A stretch of 45,426 bases of DNA from Bacteroides sp. (GCA_014802445.1 JAAVCF010000006.1:4701-50126); one strand, 5' to 3'; positions 7,358-15,076 are shown, counted from the stretch's first letter. The notes: generated by a model from the letters alone, not told the origin. Numbers and translations: made by a program.

Positions 7358-8614
7358 ATGAAACGAATCTTTACTCTCGCCGCCGCTGCCGTCACCGTGT
7401 TTGCAGCAAGCGCCGTAAATCACACCGTGGAGCGCTTTTCAGGTGCCCTCTGCAGTGAAAAGCTCGCCGTGGAGATGTCAGCTCCTGCGGCTGATTTCAT
7501 GAGTCGTGCCGATGAGCCCGCCATTGACCTGCCCGGTTCCTATGTAGTGGGCATGTATCAGGTGCTCACCAATCAGGCTCAGGTGGTGGCCGAGTTCTTC
7601 CAGAGAGGGGCTTTCGACATCCAGGCCGATCCCGAAGTGGAAAACGGTTACCTCGTGGCCCACTTCCTCGAGGAGTTCTGGAACAATAATGCTGCTGACC
7701 CCAATCCCTTCAATGCCCTTAAGGCCACTTGGGACGCCGAGGAGCAGTCACTGACCATTCTTCCCCGTCAGACTCTTTACGTGTTTACCGACACTGACGG
7801 CAAGAAGTATGATGTGAACATCTTCGTGTTCCGTCGCGAGGGCAATAACGGTGTGCTTGATCCTGACCTGGGTCTGAAAATCGTTAATGACCACGGCCGC
7901 TTTGTGCTCGACAGCAGCCTCGTGGGTTTCCTCTTCGGCTTCGAAGATCCCGCAGCCACCGCTCCTGACAATCTGATGGTGTTCAACTCACAGTTTGGCC
8001 GCATGAACATTTTCCGTCCCAACGGTTCTATGACCGGCGATGTTCATGAATCAAACGCCACCACTCACAGCACATGGCCCGTTTATGCCCTGTGGATGAA
8101 CGGTCGCTTCTATGTGTACGGCTTCAGCCTTCTGGATTATATCACCGCCAGCTCATTTGAGTTTGACATGCACTCAATGAAGATGGTGTTTGACAGCGAC
8201 GCCCGCGAAGGCAGCCCCTACACCGCCCACTATCTTCAGGTGTTCCCCGAACAGGGCGCTAACATTGACGAATATGTGTATGCTTGCGAGATTGACCCCA
8301 AGAGCTTCGAGCCCCTCGGCGACAGCTATTATCTGGCCGGCAACGTGACCGAAGCCACCGGCGCCAAGGTCAACGTGGAATTCCCCGCCTACGCAATGTT
8401 TAACGATCAGGACGCACGCCTGCTCGGCTTCACCAACACCACCCTCACCTTCGAGCCCGACGCTATTGCAGGCATCGAAAACGTGGAGGCTGCCGAAAGC
8501 GCTGACGCTCCCGTGGTTTACTATAACCTCCAGGGCATGCGCGTGATGAACCCCTCTAACGGCATCTTCATCCGTCAGCAGGGCCGCAACGCCTCAAAGG
8601 TGCTCGTGAAGTGA
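7358..8614 (+). CDS. Secreted protein, tandem paralogue 2 of 3, with YYNLQG C-terminal tail
   Basis: A 418-residue exported protein, homologous along its length to the genes at 5881 and 8790. The signal peptide is MKRIFTLAAAAVTVFAASA. Family blocks include FDIQADPEVENGYLVAHFLE, FNALKATWDAEEQSLTILP, HGRFVLDSSLVGFLFG, MNIFRPNGSMTGDV, RFYVYGFSLLDYI and YVYACEIDPKSFEPLG. It lacks the CGLYYDKA block found in the other two, having SSFEFDMHSMKM instead. From APVVYYNLQG to the end it is nearly identical to paralogue 1 in both protein and DNA, although the bodies have diverged strongly, which suggests gene conversion or shuffling of the tail. It has its own promoter and terminator. Function unknown; probably cell-surface or secreted. 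Confidence 0.85.
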   Translation: MKRIFTLAAAAVTVFAASAVNHTVERFSGALCSEKLAVEMSAPAADFMSRADEPAIDLPGSYVVGMYQVLTNQAQVVAEFFQRGAFDIQADPEVENGYLVAHFLEEFWNNNAADPNPFNALKATWDAEEQSLTILPRQTLYVFTDTDGKKYDVNIFVFRREGNNGVLDPDLGLKIVNDHGRFVLDSSLVGFLFGFEDPAATAPDNLMVFNSQFGRMNIFRPNGSMTGDVHESNATTHSTWPVYALWMNGRFYVYGFSLLDYITASSFEFDMHSMKMVFDSDAREGSPYTAHYLQVFPEQGANIDEYVYACEIDPKSFEPLGDSYYLAGNVTEATGAKVNVEFPAYAMFNDQDARLLGFTNTTLTFEPDAIAGIENVEAAESADAPVVYYNLQGMRVMNPSNGIFIRQQGRNASKVLVK

Positions 8615-8646
8615 GCTCCTGCCTCTGAACGGTAATCCCTAAAAAT

Positions 8647-8701
8647 CGGCGGACGTCAGGCGACGCTGACAGCGCTCTCCGGCGTCCGCCGTATTTTTTT
8701 T
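8647..8701 (+). terminator. Rho-independent terminator of paralogue 2
   Basis: The stem CGGCGGACG (8647-8655) pairs with CGTCCGCCG (8683-8691) around a longer loop that can fold internally, and TATTTTTTTTC follows. A CT dinucleotide run (8700-8714) comes next. Confidence 0.85.
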
Positions 8702-8789
8702 CTCTCTCTCTCTTTCCATCCCTCCTCGCGAGGCTTAACGTCTGACATTAAAGCTTACCCAATTTTATTTACTTAACTATAAATGGATT

Positions 8790-10031
8790 ATGAGAAAGTT
8801 TACCCTTCTCGCTGCTGCAGCTCTTACTGCTTTTGCGGCGCAAGCTGTTGACCGCACCCAGACCCTCGTGCAGCCCAACCTCAACGCTCTCAACCTCAAC
8901 CGCACATCGCGCGTCGTGTCTATGCCCGAGAGTGACATGCTGAGCCGCGCCGACGAGGCCACTGACATCTCCGGAACCTATCAGCTTGGCCTTTACTACG
9001 TAATCGCAGCTAATGGCGGACAGTCACTTGCAGCCGAATTCATCGAGGGTGGCGGTTCGTTTGACATCGTTGCTGACCCCGAAGTGGAAAACGGTTACAT
9101 CGTTAAGCGCTTCCTCGAAGACTTCTGGGGTGATGCCTCCACAGAGTTTAATGATCTTAAGGCTACTTGGGAGCCCGCAACTCAGACTCTCACCATTGCT
9201 CCTAATCAGCTTCTGTTCACCTATGTGGAAGAGAATGGTCAGGTTGACAACACATATCTTGTTTGCTCATGCAATGGCGGCTTTGATGCCACTCAGGGCG
9301 TGAAACTCCAGCGCGATTTTGGCCGCTTTATTATGGCAGATGGAATTGACGGATTTGTGCTCGGTGAGCCCGTCGCCGGTAACCCCACTCAGGTGCTCTG
9401 TTTCCCCTTCTGGTTCCTTGACCTGAATGTGTTCATCCCCAACGGCACCATGACAGGCACTGTTGAGCTCAGTGATTCAGAGCAGGAAATGGAATGGCCC
9501 ATTTACGGCGTTTGGAACAATGGCGGCCTTTATGTGTTCAACTTCGGTCTGCTTGACCCTCTGGATGCTTGCGGCCTCTATTATGACAAGGCTAACGGCA
9601 AGGCCATCTTCTCAAGCGACGGCCGCGCAGAAAGCCCCATTGCTGCTTACTATCTCCAGTACTATCCTGAGGCCGGTTATAACCTCAACACCGCCGTTTA
9701 CGCTTGCGAGATTGACGAAAACTACGAGCTTATCGGCAGCAACTTCTCTCTCAGCGGCACTGTAACCGAGGCTACCAACGATAAGGTGAGCATCAAATTC
9801 CCTGACTACGCTATGGTTACTAACCAGGATGCCTTTGTGGCTGTGTTCAAGGATGTGGAACTTAACTTCAATCCCGGTGCCGTGGCAGGTATCGAAACCA
9901 TCGAAACTTCCACTTCAGCTGCAGCTCCCGAGGTTTATTACAATCTCCAGGGCATGCGCGTGATGAACCCCTCTAACGGCATCTTCATCCGCCAGCAGGG
10001 CAAGGACGCCGTGAAGGTCCTCGTGAAGTAA
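8790..10031 (+). CDS. Secreted protein, tandem paralogue 3 of 3, with YYNLQG C-terminal tail
   Basis: A 413-residue member of the same family. The signal peptide is MRKFTLLAAAALTAFAAQA. Conserved blocks are FDIVADPEVENGYIVKRFLE, FNDLKATWEPATQTL, FGRFIMADGIDGFVLG, VFIPNGTMTGTV, CGLYYDKANGKAIFSSDGR and AVYACEIDENYELIGS. The tail reads APEVYYNLQGMRVMNPSNGI, then FIRQQG and KVLVK. About 46 bases of the tail coding sequence, starting at CTCCAGGGCATGCGC, are identical to paralogues 1 and 2. No TAnnTTTG box is evident in the short upstream gap; the leader TATAAATGGATT before the ATG resembles those of the two other genes. It ends with its own terminator, beyond which the repeat block begins. No known enzymatic or binding domain was recognised. 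Confidence 0.85.
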   Translation: MRKFTLLAAAALTAFAAQAVDRTQTLVQPNLNALNLNRTSRVVSMPESDMLSRADEATDISGTYQLGLYYVIAANGGQSLAAEFIEGGGSFDIVADPEVENGYIVKRFLEDFWGDASTEFNDLKATWEPATQTLTIAPNQLLFTYVEENGQVDNTYLVCSCNGGFDATQGVKLQRDFGRFIMADGIDGFVLGEPVAGNPTQVLCFPFWFLDLNVFIPNGTMTGTVELSDSEQEMEWPIYGVWNNGGLYVFNFGLLDPLDACGLYYDKANGKAIFSSDGRAESPIAAYYLQYYPEAGYNLNTAVYACEIDENYELIGSNFSLSGTVTEATNDKVSIKFPDYAMVTNQDAFVAVFKDVELNFNPGAVAGIETIETSTSAAAPEVYYNLQGMRVMNPSNGIFIRQQGKDAVKVLVK

Positions 10032-10050
10032 TCCCCCCACACCGTTTACA

Positions 10051-10088
10051 AAAAATCCTCGACGCTCTTTGCGCCGAGGATTTTTTTT
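10051..10088 (+). terminator. Rho-independent terminator of paralogue 3
   Basis: AAATCCTCGACGC pairs with GCGCCGAGGATTT around TCTTT (one mismatch), followed by a run of Ts ending at 10088, where the first TTAGGAG heptamer starts. Confidence 0.85.
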
Positions 10089-10124
10089 AGTTAGGAGCTT
10101 ATATTAGTTAGGAGTTAGGAGTTT
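10088..10124 (+). repeat. TTAGGAG heptamer tract, left border of repeat block
   Basis: TAGTTAGGAG, a short spacer, then TAGTTAGGAGTTAGGAGTT. It is inverted relative to the tract at 10576-10614, so together they bound the block like long inverted ends. Confidence 0.8.
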
Positions 10125-10575
10125 TTTTGGCGCGCGCTTGGGTGGATGGGACAACATCGTCGCTCCGCGACTCCTTTTGCGTGGTGTGGGGCTGACCCGG
10201 CACTCCCTGCGGTCGTGTCCGGGTTAAACACAATGTCGCCACTCCGTGGCTCGGTTGGACGGTATGCGGGTGACTCAAAGGAATGTAGGGGCGGCCGTTC
10301 TGGCCGCCCGCACTCCGCGTCAAATTATTCGCCGAGGGATTTTGCGGGGCGGTTTGCGGGGCGGGTTTCCGGGTGACGCAAAGGAATGTAGGGGCGGCCG
10401 TTCGGGCCGCCCGCCCCCCGCGTCAAATTATCCGCCGAGGGGTTTTGCGGGGCGGTTTGACGCGGAAGGGCGGACGCACCAGGGCTACGTCCGTACGGGT
10501 TTGCGGGGTGGTTTGTCGCGGAGTGCGGGCGCCCCGAACGGGCGCCCCTACATTTTGCGTGGACGGTTTGCGGGT
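10125..10575. repeat. Block of GC-rich palindromic repeats
   Basis: This stretch has no credible gene; the open frames in it lack protein-like composition. It contains two direct copies of a unit with a 103-base offset (10267 and 10370), each with GGGTGAC-x-CAAAGGAATG, the palindrome GGGGCGGCCGTTC-GGCCGCCC, CCGCGTCAAATTAT and GCCGAGGG, then TTTTGCGGGGCGGTTTG. A third palindrome (10515-10559) is reversed and reads GGGCGCCCCGAACGGGCGCCC. The left part (10140-10260) holds degraded GC-rich sequence with CTCCGCGACTCC and CCGGCACTCCCTGCGG. Confidence 0.8.
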
Positions 10576-10614
10576 AAACTCCTAACTCCTAACTTCTAAC
10601 TCCTAACTCTTAAC
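10576..10614 (-). repeat. Inverted heptamer tract supplying the rsmD stop codon
   Basis: AAACTCCTAACTCC and following copies are, on the minus strand, GTTAAGAGTTAGGAGTTAGAAG and so on. The rsmD stop TAG (10596-10598) and its last four codons lie inside this tract. Confidence 0.85.
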
Positions 10615-11141
10615 AATGTGAAGTTGACGGAGCCGTAGGTGCGGTGGTCGATGAAGCCGGGGAGGGTGGTGAAGTCGTGGGAGCGGGAATGTTCAATCAC
10701 AATGAGGGCGCCCGGGCGCGCCATGCCTGATTGGAGAATCAGCGAGGGAATCTCGGCAAAGCGGGGATGGTCATAGGGAGGATCGGCGAAAATGAGGTCA
10801 TACTGGGCTGTGCGTCCGGCGGTGAGAAATTTGAACACGTCGCCGCGCACAAGCCGCAGACGGTCCTCGCAGCCAAGCTCGCGGGCCACACGCGCTATGA
10901 AGTTAAACTGTGTGGCGGTTTTCTCCACCGCCGTGACCGATGCTGCCTCGCGGCTCAGGAGCTCAAAGGTGATGGCACCGGTGCCGGCAAAGAGGTCAAG
11001 GGCGTCAATTCCCTCAATGTCAATGAGGTTTTCGATGACGTTAAAGAGGTTTTCGCGCGCAAAGTCGGTGGTGGGACGCGCGGTGATGTTGGAGGGCACA
11101 CTGAAGCGTCGGCGCCCGTAGAGTCCGCGGATTATTCGCAT
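10596..11141 (-). CDS. rsmD: 16S rRNA (guanine966-N2)-methyltransferase
   Basis: RsmD methylates N2 of G966 in helix 31 of 16S rRNA, using S-adenosylmethionine. The 181 residues match the family. The N-terminus MRIIRGLYGRRRF is typical, followed by RPTTDFARENLFNVI, the SAM-binding block ALDLFAGTGAITFELLSR (~residues 48-65), VEKTATQFNFI and the catalytic ADPPYDHP near 120. The protein ends VNFTLLRVRS; the last residues are coded by TTA AGA GTT AGG AGT TAG, that is, by the TTAGGAG repeat rather than native sequence, so the repeat has replaced the original 3' end. The loss is probably harmless because the catalytic fold ends before it. The start overlaps the end of the DUF3822 gene by ten bases, so the two are coupled. 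Confidence 0.95.
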   Translation of the reverse strand: MRIIRGLYGRRRFSVPSNITARPTTDFARENLFNVIENLIDIEGIDALDLFAGTGAITFELLSREAASVTAVEKTATQFNFIARVARELGCEDRLRLVRGDVFKFLTAGRTAQYDLIFADPPYDHPRFAEIPSLILQSGMARPGALIVIEHSRSHDFTTLPGFIDHRTYGSVNFTLLRVRS

Positions 11142-11977
11142 AGGGGGAGGATAATGAGGTCAAACGGTGCGAGCATGGCGTCCTTTCCGGCGCGGAAAAG
11201 CACCGAGGGGAATATCACCGGCATGACTGTGGCATCTGTGGCTGCGCGGAGCGCCGTCGTTACGGCTTCGCGGGCCGCAGGGTCGCCGGAGAGCAGGAAC
11301 TCCGTGGTGTCGGGCAGGCCGAGGAGCTTGTGGGTGGCCAGGGCATAGTAAGCGGCGTCGGCGCCGGTGGGGGTGTGGAAGGTGTTGGCAGTGAGCAGTC
11401 GCCCCTTGTCGGTGGCAATGATATCGGCCTCGGTGGGGCGCAGGTTGATGTAGATGCGCGTCTGGCTGCCGCGTGAGGCCGCGGAGAGGAAGTAGCGACA
11501 CAGGGGCGAGAGGTGATGGAGCAGGGTGATGTTGAAGAACGTGCGACGCAGGAACGCCAGGAGTTCCTGCTCCGCTCCGGCCATTATGGCCCCGCCGGCC
11601 ACCCCTGACGGGCTCAGGAAGGTGTCACCGTCAAAGTCAGGCAGCGCGGCGCGGAATATGCTGCGGCGCGCTGCGTCGGCATCGTCGTCGGAGGGATTGT
11701 CGAGCCCCGGAGGGAGGATTACGAATGAGTGGCTCTCAATGACACACGCTGTGCGCTCAAAATCAAGGAGCAGCAAGGGATTGTCGTAGACGCAGCTTTC
11801 AATGGCTTTCACGCGCGACGGGGCGGCGCCGTCAAGGGGAATGCGGCGATAGATGAGGCTCCCCTCGCGCAGCGGGCTGTGGAGTGTCACATGGAGCGCA
11901 TCGGCGCTCAGGCGCATTGCCAGCCGCCAGTGGCGCGGATCGTCAATCAGTTCGGGCGTAAGCTTGGTGTCAGTCAT
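11132..11977 (-). CDS. DUF3822 family protein
   Basis: About 281 residues from the ATG at 11977 (MTDTKLTPELIDDPRHWRLA). A longer frame opens at 12010, but TATCTTTG, a -7 promoter box, lies between the two starts, so the downstream ATG is preferred. The DUF3822 family is a conserved Bacteroidetes protein of unknown function, habitually encoded next to rsmD, with a predicted actin-like ATPase fold. Recognisable stretches are DALHVTLHSPLREGSLIYRR, TRIYINLRPTEADIIATDKG and LLGLPDTTEFLLSGDPAARE. It overlaps rsmD by ten bases. Assignment rests on position and general resemblance. Confidence 0.8.
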   Translation of the reverse strand: MTDTKLTPELIDDPRHWRLAMRLSADALHVTLHSPLREGSLIYRRIPLDGAAPSRVKAIESCVYDNPLLLLDFERTACVIESHSFVILPPGLDNPSDDDADAARRSIFRAALPDFDGDTFLSPSGVAGGAIMAGAEQELLAFLRRTFFNITLLHHLSPLCRYFLSAASRGSQTRIYINLRPTEADIIATDKGRLLTANTFHTPTGADAAYYALATHKLLGLPDTTEFLLSGDPAAREAVTTALRAATDATVMPVIFPSVLFRAGKDAMLAPFDLIILPLCE

Positions 11978-11985
11978 AATCTTTG

Positions 11986-11993
11986 CAAAGATA
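11986..11993 (-). promoter_or_regulatory. -7 box TATCTTTG for DUF3822-rsmD
   Basis: On the minus strand TATCTTTG is followed by eight bases and the ATG at 11977, so the transcript would have almost no leader. A TTG (12018-12020) lies 24 bases upstream, inside the T tail of the preceding terminator. Confidence 0.65.
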
Positions 11994-12018
11994 GCAAATT
12001 CCGCCCACATTGCGGGTC

Positions 12019-12050
12019 AAAAAAAGCGGCCCCGGGGATGCCGGAGCCGC
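12019..12050 (-). terminator. Terminator of the repeat-rich surface protein gene
   Basis: On the minus strand GCGGCTCCGG pairs with CCGGGGCCGC (one mismatch) around a short loop, followed by seven Ts. It separates the gene ending at 12083 from the promoter of DUF3822. Confidence 0.85.
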
Positions 12051-12082
12051 CTGATGGTTCAGCGGGGAGCTGAGGGAGGGAA

Positions 12083-14887
12083 TCAGCGCACAATAATCTT
12101 GCTGACCTTTGAGCCGGCCACGCGGATGTAGATGCCCTGAGTGGGATTGTTCACGCGGAAGCCCTGGAGGGTGTAGTAAACCGCGGGAGCCTCTTCCTCG
12201 CTGTCGATGGTCTCGATTGATGAAGTAACATCCTTGTAGGTCACCGTGGTGGCTGTTAAGTTGCTCTGAGTGGAGCCGTTGATGAATGACACCTCGGTGA
12301 CAGGAGCTGCAGGAGCTGCGGCGGGTCCTTCGGCTGCCGCTACGGGAGCGGTCCACACGTTGTTGACAAAAGAGCCGGGCTGGCCTTCTGCGAGTGAAAG
12401 GTTAGATGTTCCTGCAAACTCTATTTTTGAAAGGGAGCCGGCTGCTGAATTAACCTTAACAGTGAGAATGTTCTTGTTATAGAGGCGCAGCTGTTTATCC
12501 TTAAAGAATCGAGGGGTGGTGGCGCCATCACCCTTAGCGAGCTCAATGCTGATAGTGCTGTTCGTTACGGGATGGGTGATGTCATTATATGTTTGGTTGT
12601 CGAAGTTGAACTCCTGCTCGGTGTTAAGGCTTGAAGTGTCGGCCCAGTTGAAGGTGGCAGTAAGATTGTTTTCAAAGTCGGGTTGCTCAACCACGGTGAA
12701 GGTGAGCTCCACTGTCTCACTGTCGTTCATGCCCTCTTTTTCGGCCCAAGTGGTCAGCGTGAGGGTCTTGTTGACGTCGGCCTCGGTGACAGTGTAGGTG
12801 TAAGCGGTTTCAGCCTCGAATTTTTCATCGTTGAGGAAACCGTAGACCAGTGAGCCTTCAGTGGCGGGGGTAACGGTGATTTCGGTTCCCACGGGGATTG
12901 AGCCTGACTCGGCGGGCGTTACCACAGGAGCCGCACAGGGCTTCGAACCGAAGTAGATGTCCATGCTCACCAGGTAAACGCGCTGGTTCTTAGCTGCGTT
13001 GGCAAGGGTAAGAATGTCAGTGGCCTGAGGGTTAGTGTAGACGTAAGTGAGGATTGCATCATTGGTAGCGGGATTTGCGGGGGTAACTTCCTGGCTGACG
13101 TCGTTAATCGTGAGTGAGCTGCCTTCGGTGGCATTATACGATTTGGCAGTTACAATAATCTTCTCAATAACCTGAGGTTCTGAGAAATTGAGCGTTAATG
13201 AGCCTGCTTTGCTTGCAGTGCCCAGACGGATGCCATAGGTGTCTTTGTAATAGGCTGCCTCAACTGCACTCACATTGCTAAAAAGGTCAGCTCCTTGGTC
13301 AACGAATGTTGTAATCTTTGTACTGGTAGTAATTTGAGTTGCACTCGTACCTTTGAAGAAGGTGACACGCGCAGCGTTTGCGCCGAGAGTTGCGTTGACG
13401 GTTACGTTCAGAGTGGCCGATGAGCCGAAGTGGGTGTCGGTTTGGGGAACAGTGGCAGTGATGATGGCGGTGCCGGCGCTCACAGCGGTAACGATGCCAT
13501 CGGCAGCAACGGTGGCCACGGCTTCATTGTCAGAGCTCCAGATGAGGCTTTCGGCAAGGTCGGCGGGGCTGACAGTGGCCTCAGCCTTGAAGGTCGCACC
13601 CTCGTCAAGAGTGATTTCAGATTCATTGAGCGTCACATCAGAAACCTCCAGATTCGGCTCTTCACCGAAGTAGATGTCCATGCTCACCAGGTAAACGCGC
13701 TGGTTCTTAGCTGCGTTGGCAAGAGTAAGAATGTCAGTGGGCTGAGGATTGGTGTAGACATAGGTGAGGATTGCATCGTTGGTAGCGGGATCTGCAGGGG
13801 TAACTTCCTGGCTGACGCCGTTAATCGTGAGTGTGCTGCCTTCTTTGGCATTATACGATTTGGCAGTTACAATAATCTTCTCAATGACCTGAGGCTCTGA
13901 GAATTTGAGCTTTAATGAGCCTGCGTTGCTTGCAGTGCCCAGACGGATGCCATAGGTGTCTTTGTAATAGGCTGTCTCAGCTGCACTCACATTGCTAAAA
14001 AGGTCAGCTCCTTGGTCAACGAATGTTTTAATCTGTGTATTGGTTTTAATTTGAGTTGCACCACTACCTTGGATGAAGGTGACGCGCGCAGCGTTGGCGT
14101 CAAGACTTGCGTTGACGGTTACTTTCAGGGATGCAGATGACCCGTAATAGTCCTCAGTGTCAGGTACGGAGGCGGTGATTGTGGCATTGCCGGCGCTCAC
14201 AGCAGTGACGGTGCCGTCGGCGGCGACGGTGGCCACAGCTTCATTGTCAGAGCTCCAGATGAGGCTTTCGGCAAGGTTGGCGGGGCTGACAGTTGCAGTG
14301 ACTTTGAAAGTCTCTGCAATGTCAAGCGTAGTTTCCGACGCGTTGAGAGAGACAGAGGAGTAAGAAGGCTCTTTAACACCATCGTTAACATACACCACCA
14401 TCTCCGACACATAGACGCGCTTGCCGGAGGTCGCCTCCATTTCCAAAAGGTTAACCGGTTTTGCGTCAGGATATTCATAGGTGAGGACAGTAGCTTCCGT
14501 TGACTCACCTGCATTGTAGGTCTGTTTTACGCCATTGATGGTAAGTGTGCCGGTTTCCTTGGTATTATAAGGATGAATTGTGACGTCAATCTTCTCAATC
14601 TCCATTTTCTCCTTAAAAAGGAAAAGAGAAAGAGAACCGGCTTTACTGCCACTGCTAAAACGAAGGCCATAATCTGATGCCTGGTAAACATTAGACGTAT
14701 TGAATATGGGCTGAATGCCGCCAAACAAATCTGCGCCGCTTTGAATAAACGCAGAACTTTTGGTATCGTCTTTCAGTGCGGTTGAGCCTATGCCGCTGCC
14801 GGTGGTGAACACAACCTGATAATTAGTTGCTGAGGCGGTGATGAAGGTCATCACCGACAAGATTAACGGTAGTAAAAATTTTTTCAT
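12083..14887 (-). CDS. Large secreted repeat protein with Ig-like (Big_2) domains and C-terminal tail
   Basis: About 934 residues from MKKFLLPLILSVMTFITASA, a signal peptide; the upstream extension of the frame to 14989 crosses the promoter box and is rejected. Order: a ~150-residue module (QGADLF, YGIRLGTAS and GSL-x-L-x-F blocks) occurs three times, near residues 22-175, 262-406 and 501-645. The first two copies are each followed by a Big_2 Ig-like domain (IWSSDNEAVATVAADG, VTAVSAG). The third is followed by a chitobiase-like stretch (PAESGSIPVGTEITVTPATEG, ~655-740), another beta-rich domain, an Ala/Pro linker and the tail VYYTLQGFRVNNP with GIYIR and KIIVR. Units two and three form a 717-base direct repeat. 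A surface adhesin or glycan-binding role is plausible but inferred. Confidence 0.85.
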   Translation of the reverse strand: MKKFLLPLILSVMTFITASATNYQVVFTTGSGIGSTALKDDTKSSAFIQSGADLFGGIQPIFNTSNVYQASDYGLRFSSGSKAGSLSLFLFKEKMEIEKIDVTIHPYNTKETGTLTINGVKQTYNAGESTEATVLTYEYPDAKPVNLLEMEATSGKRVYVSEMVVYVNDGVKEPSYSSVSLNASETTLDIAETFKVTATVSPANLAESLIWSSDNEAVATVAADGTVTAVSAGNATITASVPDTEDYYGSSASLKVTVNASLDANAARVTFIQGSGATQIKTNTQIKTFVDQGADLFSNVSAAETAYYKDTYGIRLGTASNAGSLKLKFSEPQVIEKIIVTAKSYNAKEGSTLTINGVSQEVTPADPATNDAILTYVYTNPQPTDILTLANAAKNQRVYLVSMDIYFGEEPNLEVSDVTLNESEITLDEGATFKAEATVSPADLAESLIWSSDNEAVATVAADGIVTAVSAGTAIITATVPQTDTHFGSSATLNVTVNATLGANAARVTFFKGTSATQITTSTKITTFVDQGADLFSNVSAVEAAYYKDTYGIRLGTASKAGSLTLNFSEPQVIEKIIVTAKSYNATEGSSLTINDVSQEVTPANPATNDAILTYVYTNPQATDILTLANAAKNQRVYLVSMDIYFGSKPCAAPVVTPAESGSIPVGTEITVTPATEGSLVYGFLNDEKFEAETAYTYTVTEADVNKTLTLTTWAEKEGMNDSETVELTFTVVEQPDFENNLTATFNWADTSSLNTEQEFNFDNQTYNDITHPVTNSTISIELAKGDGATTPRFFKDKQLRLYNKNILTVKVNSAAGSLSKIEFAGTSNLSLAEGQPGSFVNNVWTAPVAAAEGPAAAPAAPVTEVSFINGSTQSNLTATTVTYKDVTSSIETIDSEEEAPAVYYTLQGFRVNNPTQGIYIRVAGSKVSKIIVR
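12951..14380 (-). repeat. 717-base tandem direct repeat inside the surface protein gene
   Basis: The stretch starting AAGTAGATGTCCATGCTCAC at 12951 recurs at 13668, an offset of 717 bases or 239 codons. Long runs are identical between the copies, while a few codons differ, so the duplication is recent or kept alike by recombination. Boundaries are approximate. Confidence 0.8.
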
Positions 14888-14922
14888 ATATCTATGAACT
14901 GATTTATAGTTGCTTCCGGATG

Positions 14923-14930
14923 CAAATGTA
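14923..14930 (-). promoter_or_regulatory. -7 box TACATTTG for the surface protein gene
   Basis: TACATTTG on the minus strand fits TAnnTTTG, 35 bases before the ATG at 14887. No TTG is seen at the -33 distance. Confidence 0.5.
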
Positions 14931-15011
14931 GTGAAAAATCGTGCGAGGGGAGGGTCTGAGAGAATTTTTTTTTGAGTCAGGGCAAACAATTTTGCCGGCT
15001 ACGCTGTTTTA

Positions 15012-15046
15012 CTTATGAACAAAGCAAGAAATAGCTTTTTCATAAG
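15012..15046. other. AT-rich hairpin upstream of the surface protein gene
   Basis: CTTATGAA and TTCATAAG enclose AAAGC and GCTTT, giving an 8-bp plus 5-bp stem with one bulged base and an 8-base loop. AAGCAAGAAAT occurs in its loop and again directly after it. It could be an operator or a weak terminator for the peptidase gene. Confidence 0.45.
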
Positions 15047-15076
15047 CAAGAAATGTGATAATGATTGGTTTATTAT

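Noticed and set aside
10267-10470. CRISPR-like direct repeats
   Set aside because: Only two direct copies exist, with a 103-base offset and no separate unique spacers, and no cas gene is present.
10146-10599. Small open frames inside the repeat block
   Set aside because: They are translations of GC-rich repeats (Arg/Gly/Ala/Pro runs), overlap each other in different frames and have no start context.
14888-14989. N-terminal extension of the repeat-rich surface protein
   Set aside because: It crosses the TACATTTG promoter box and would bury the signal peptide.
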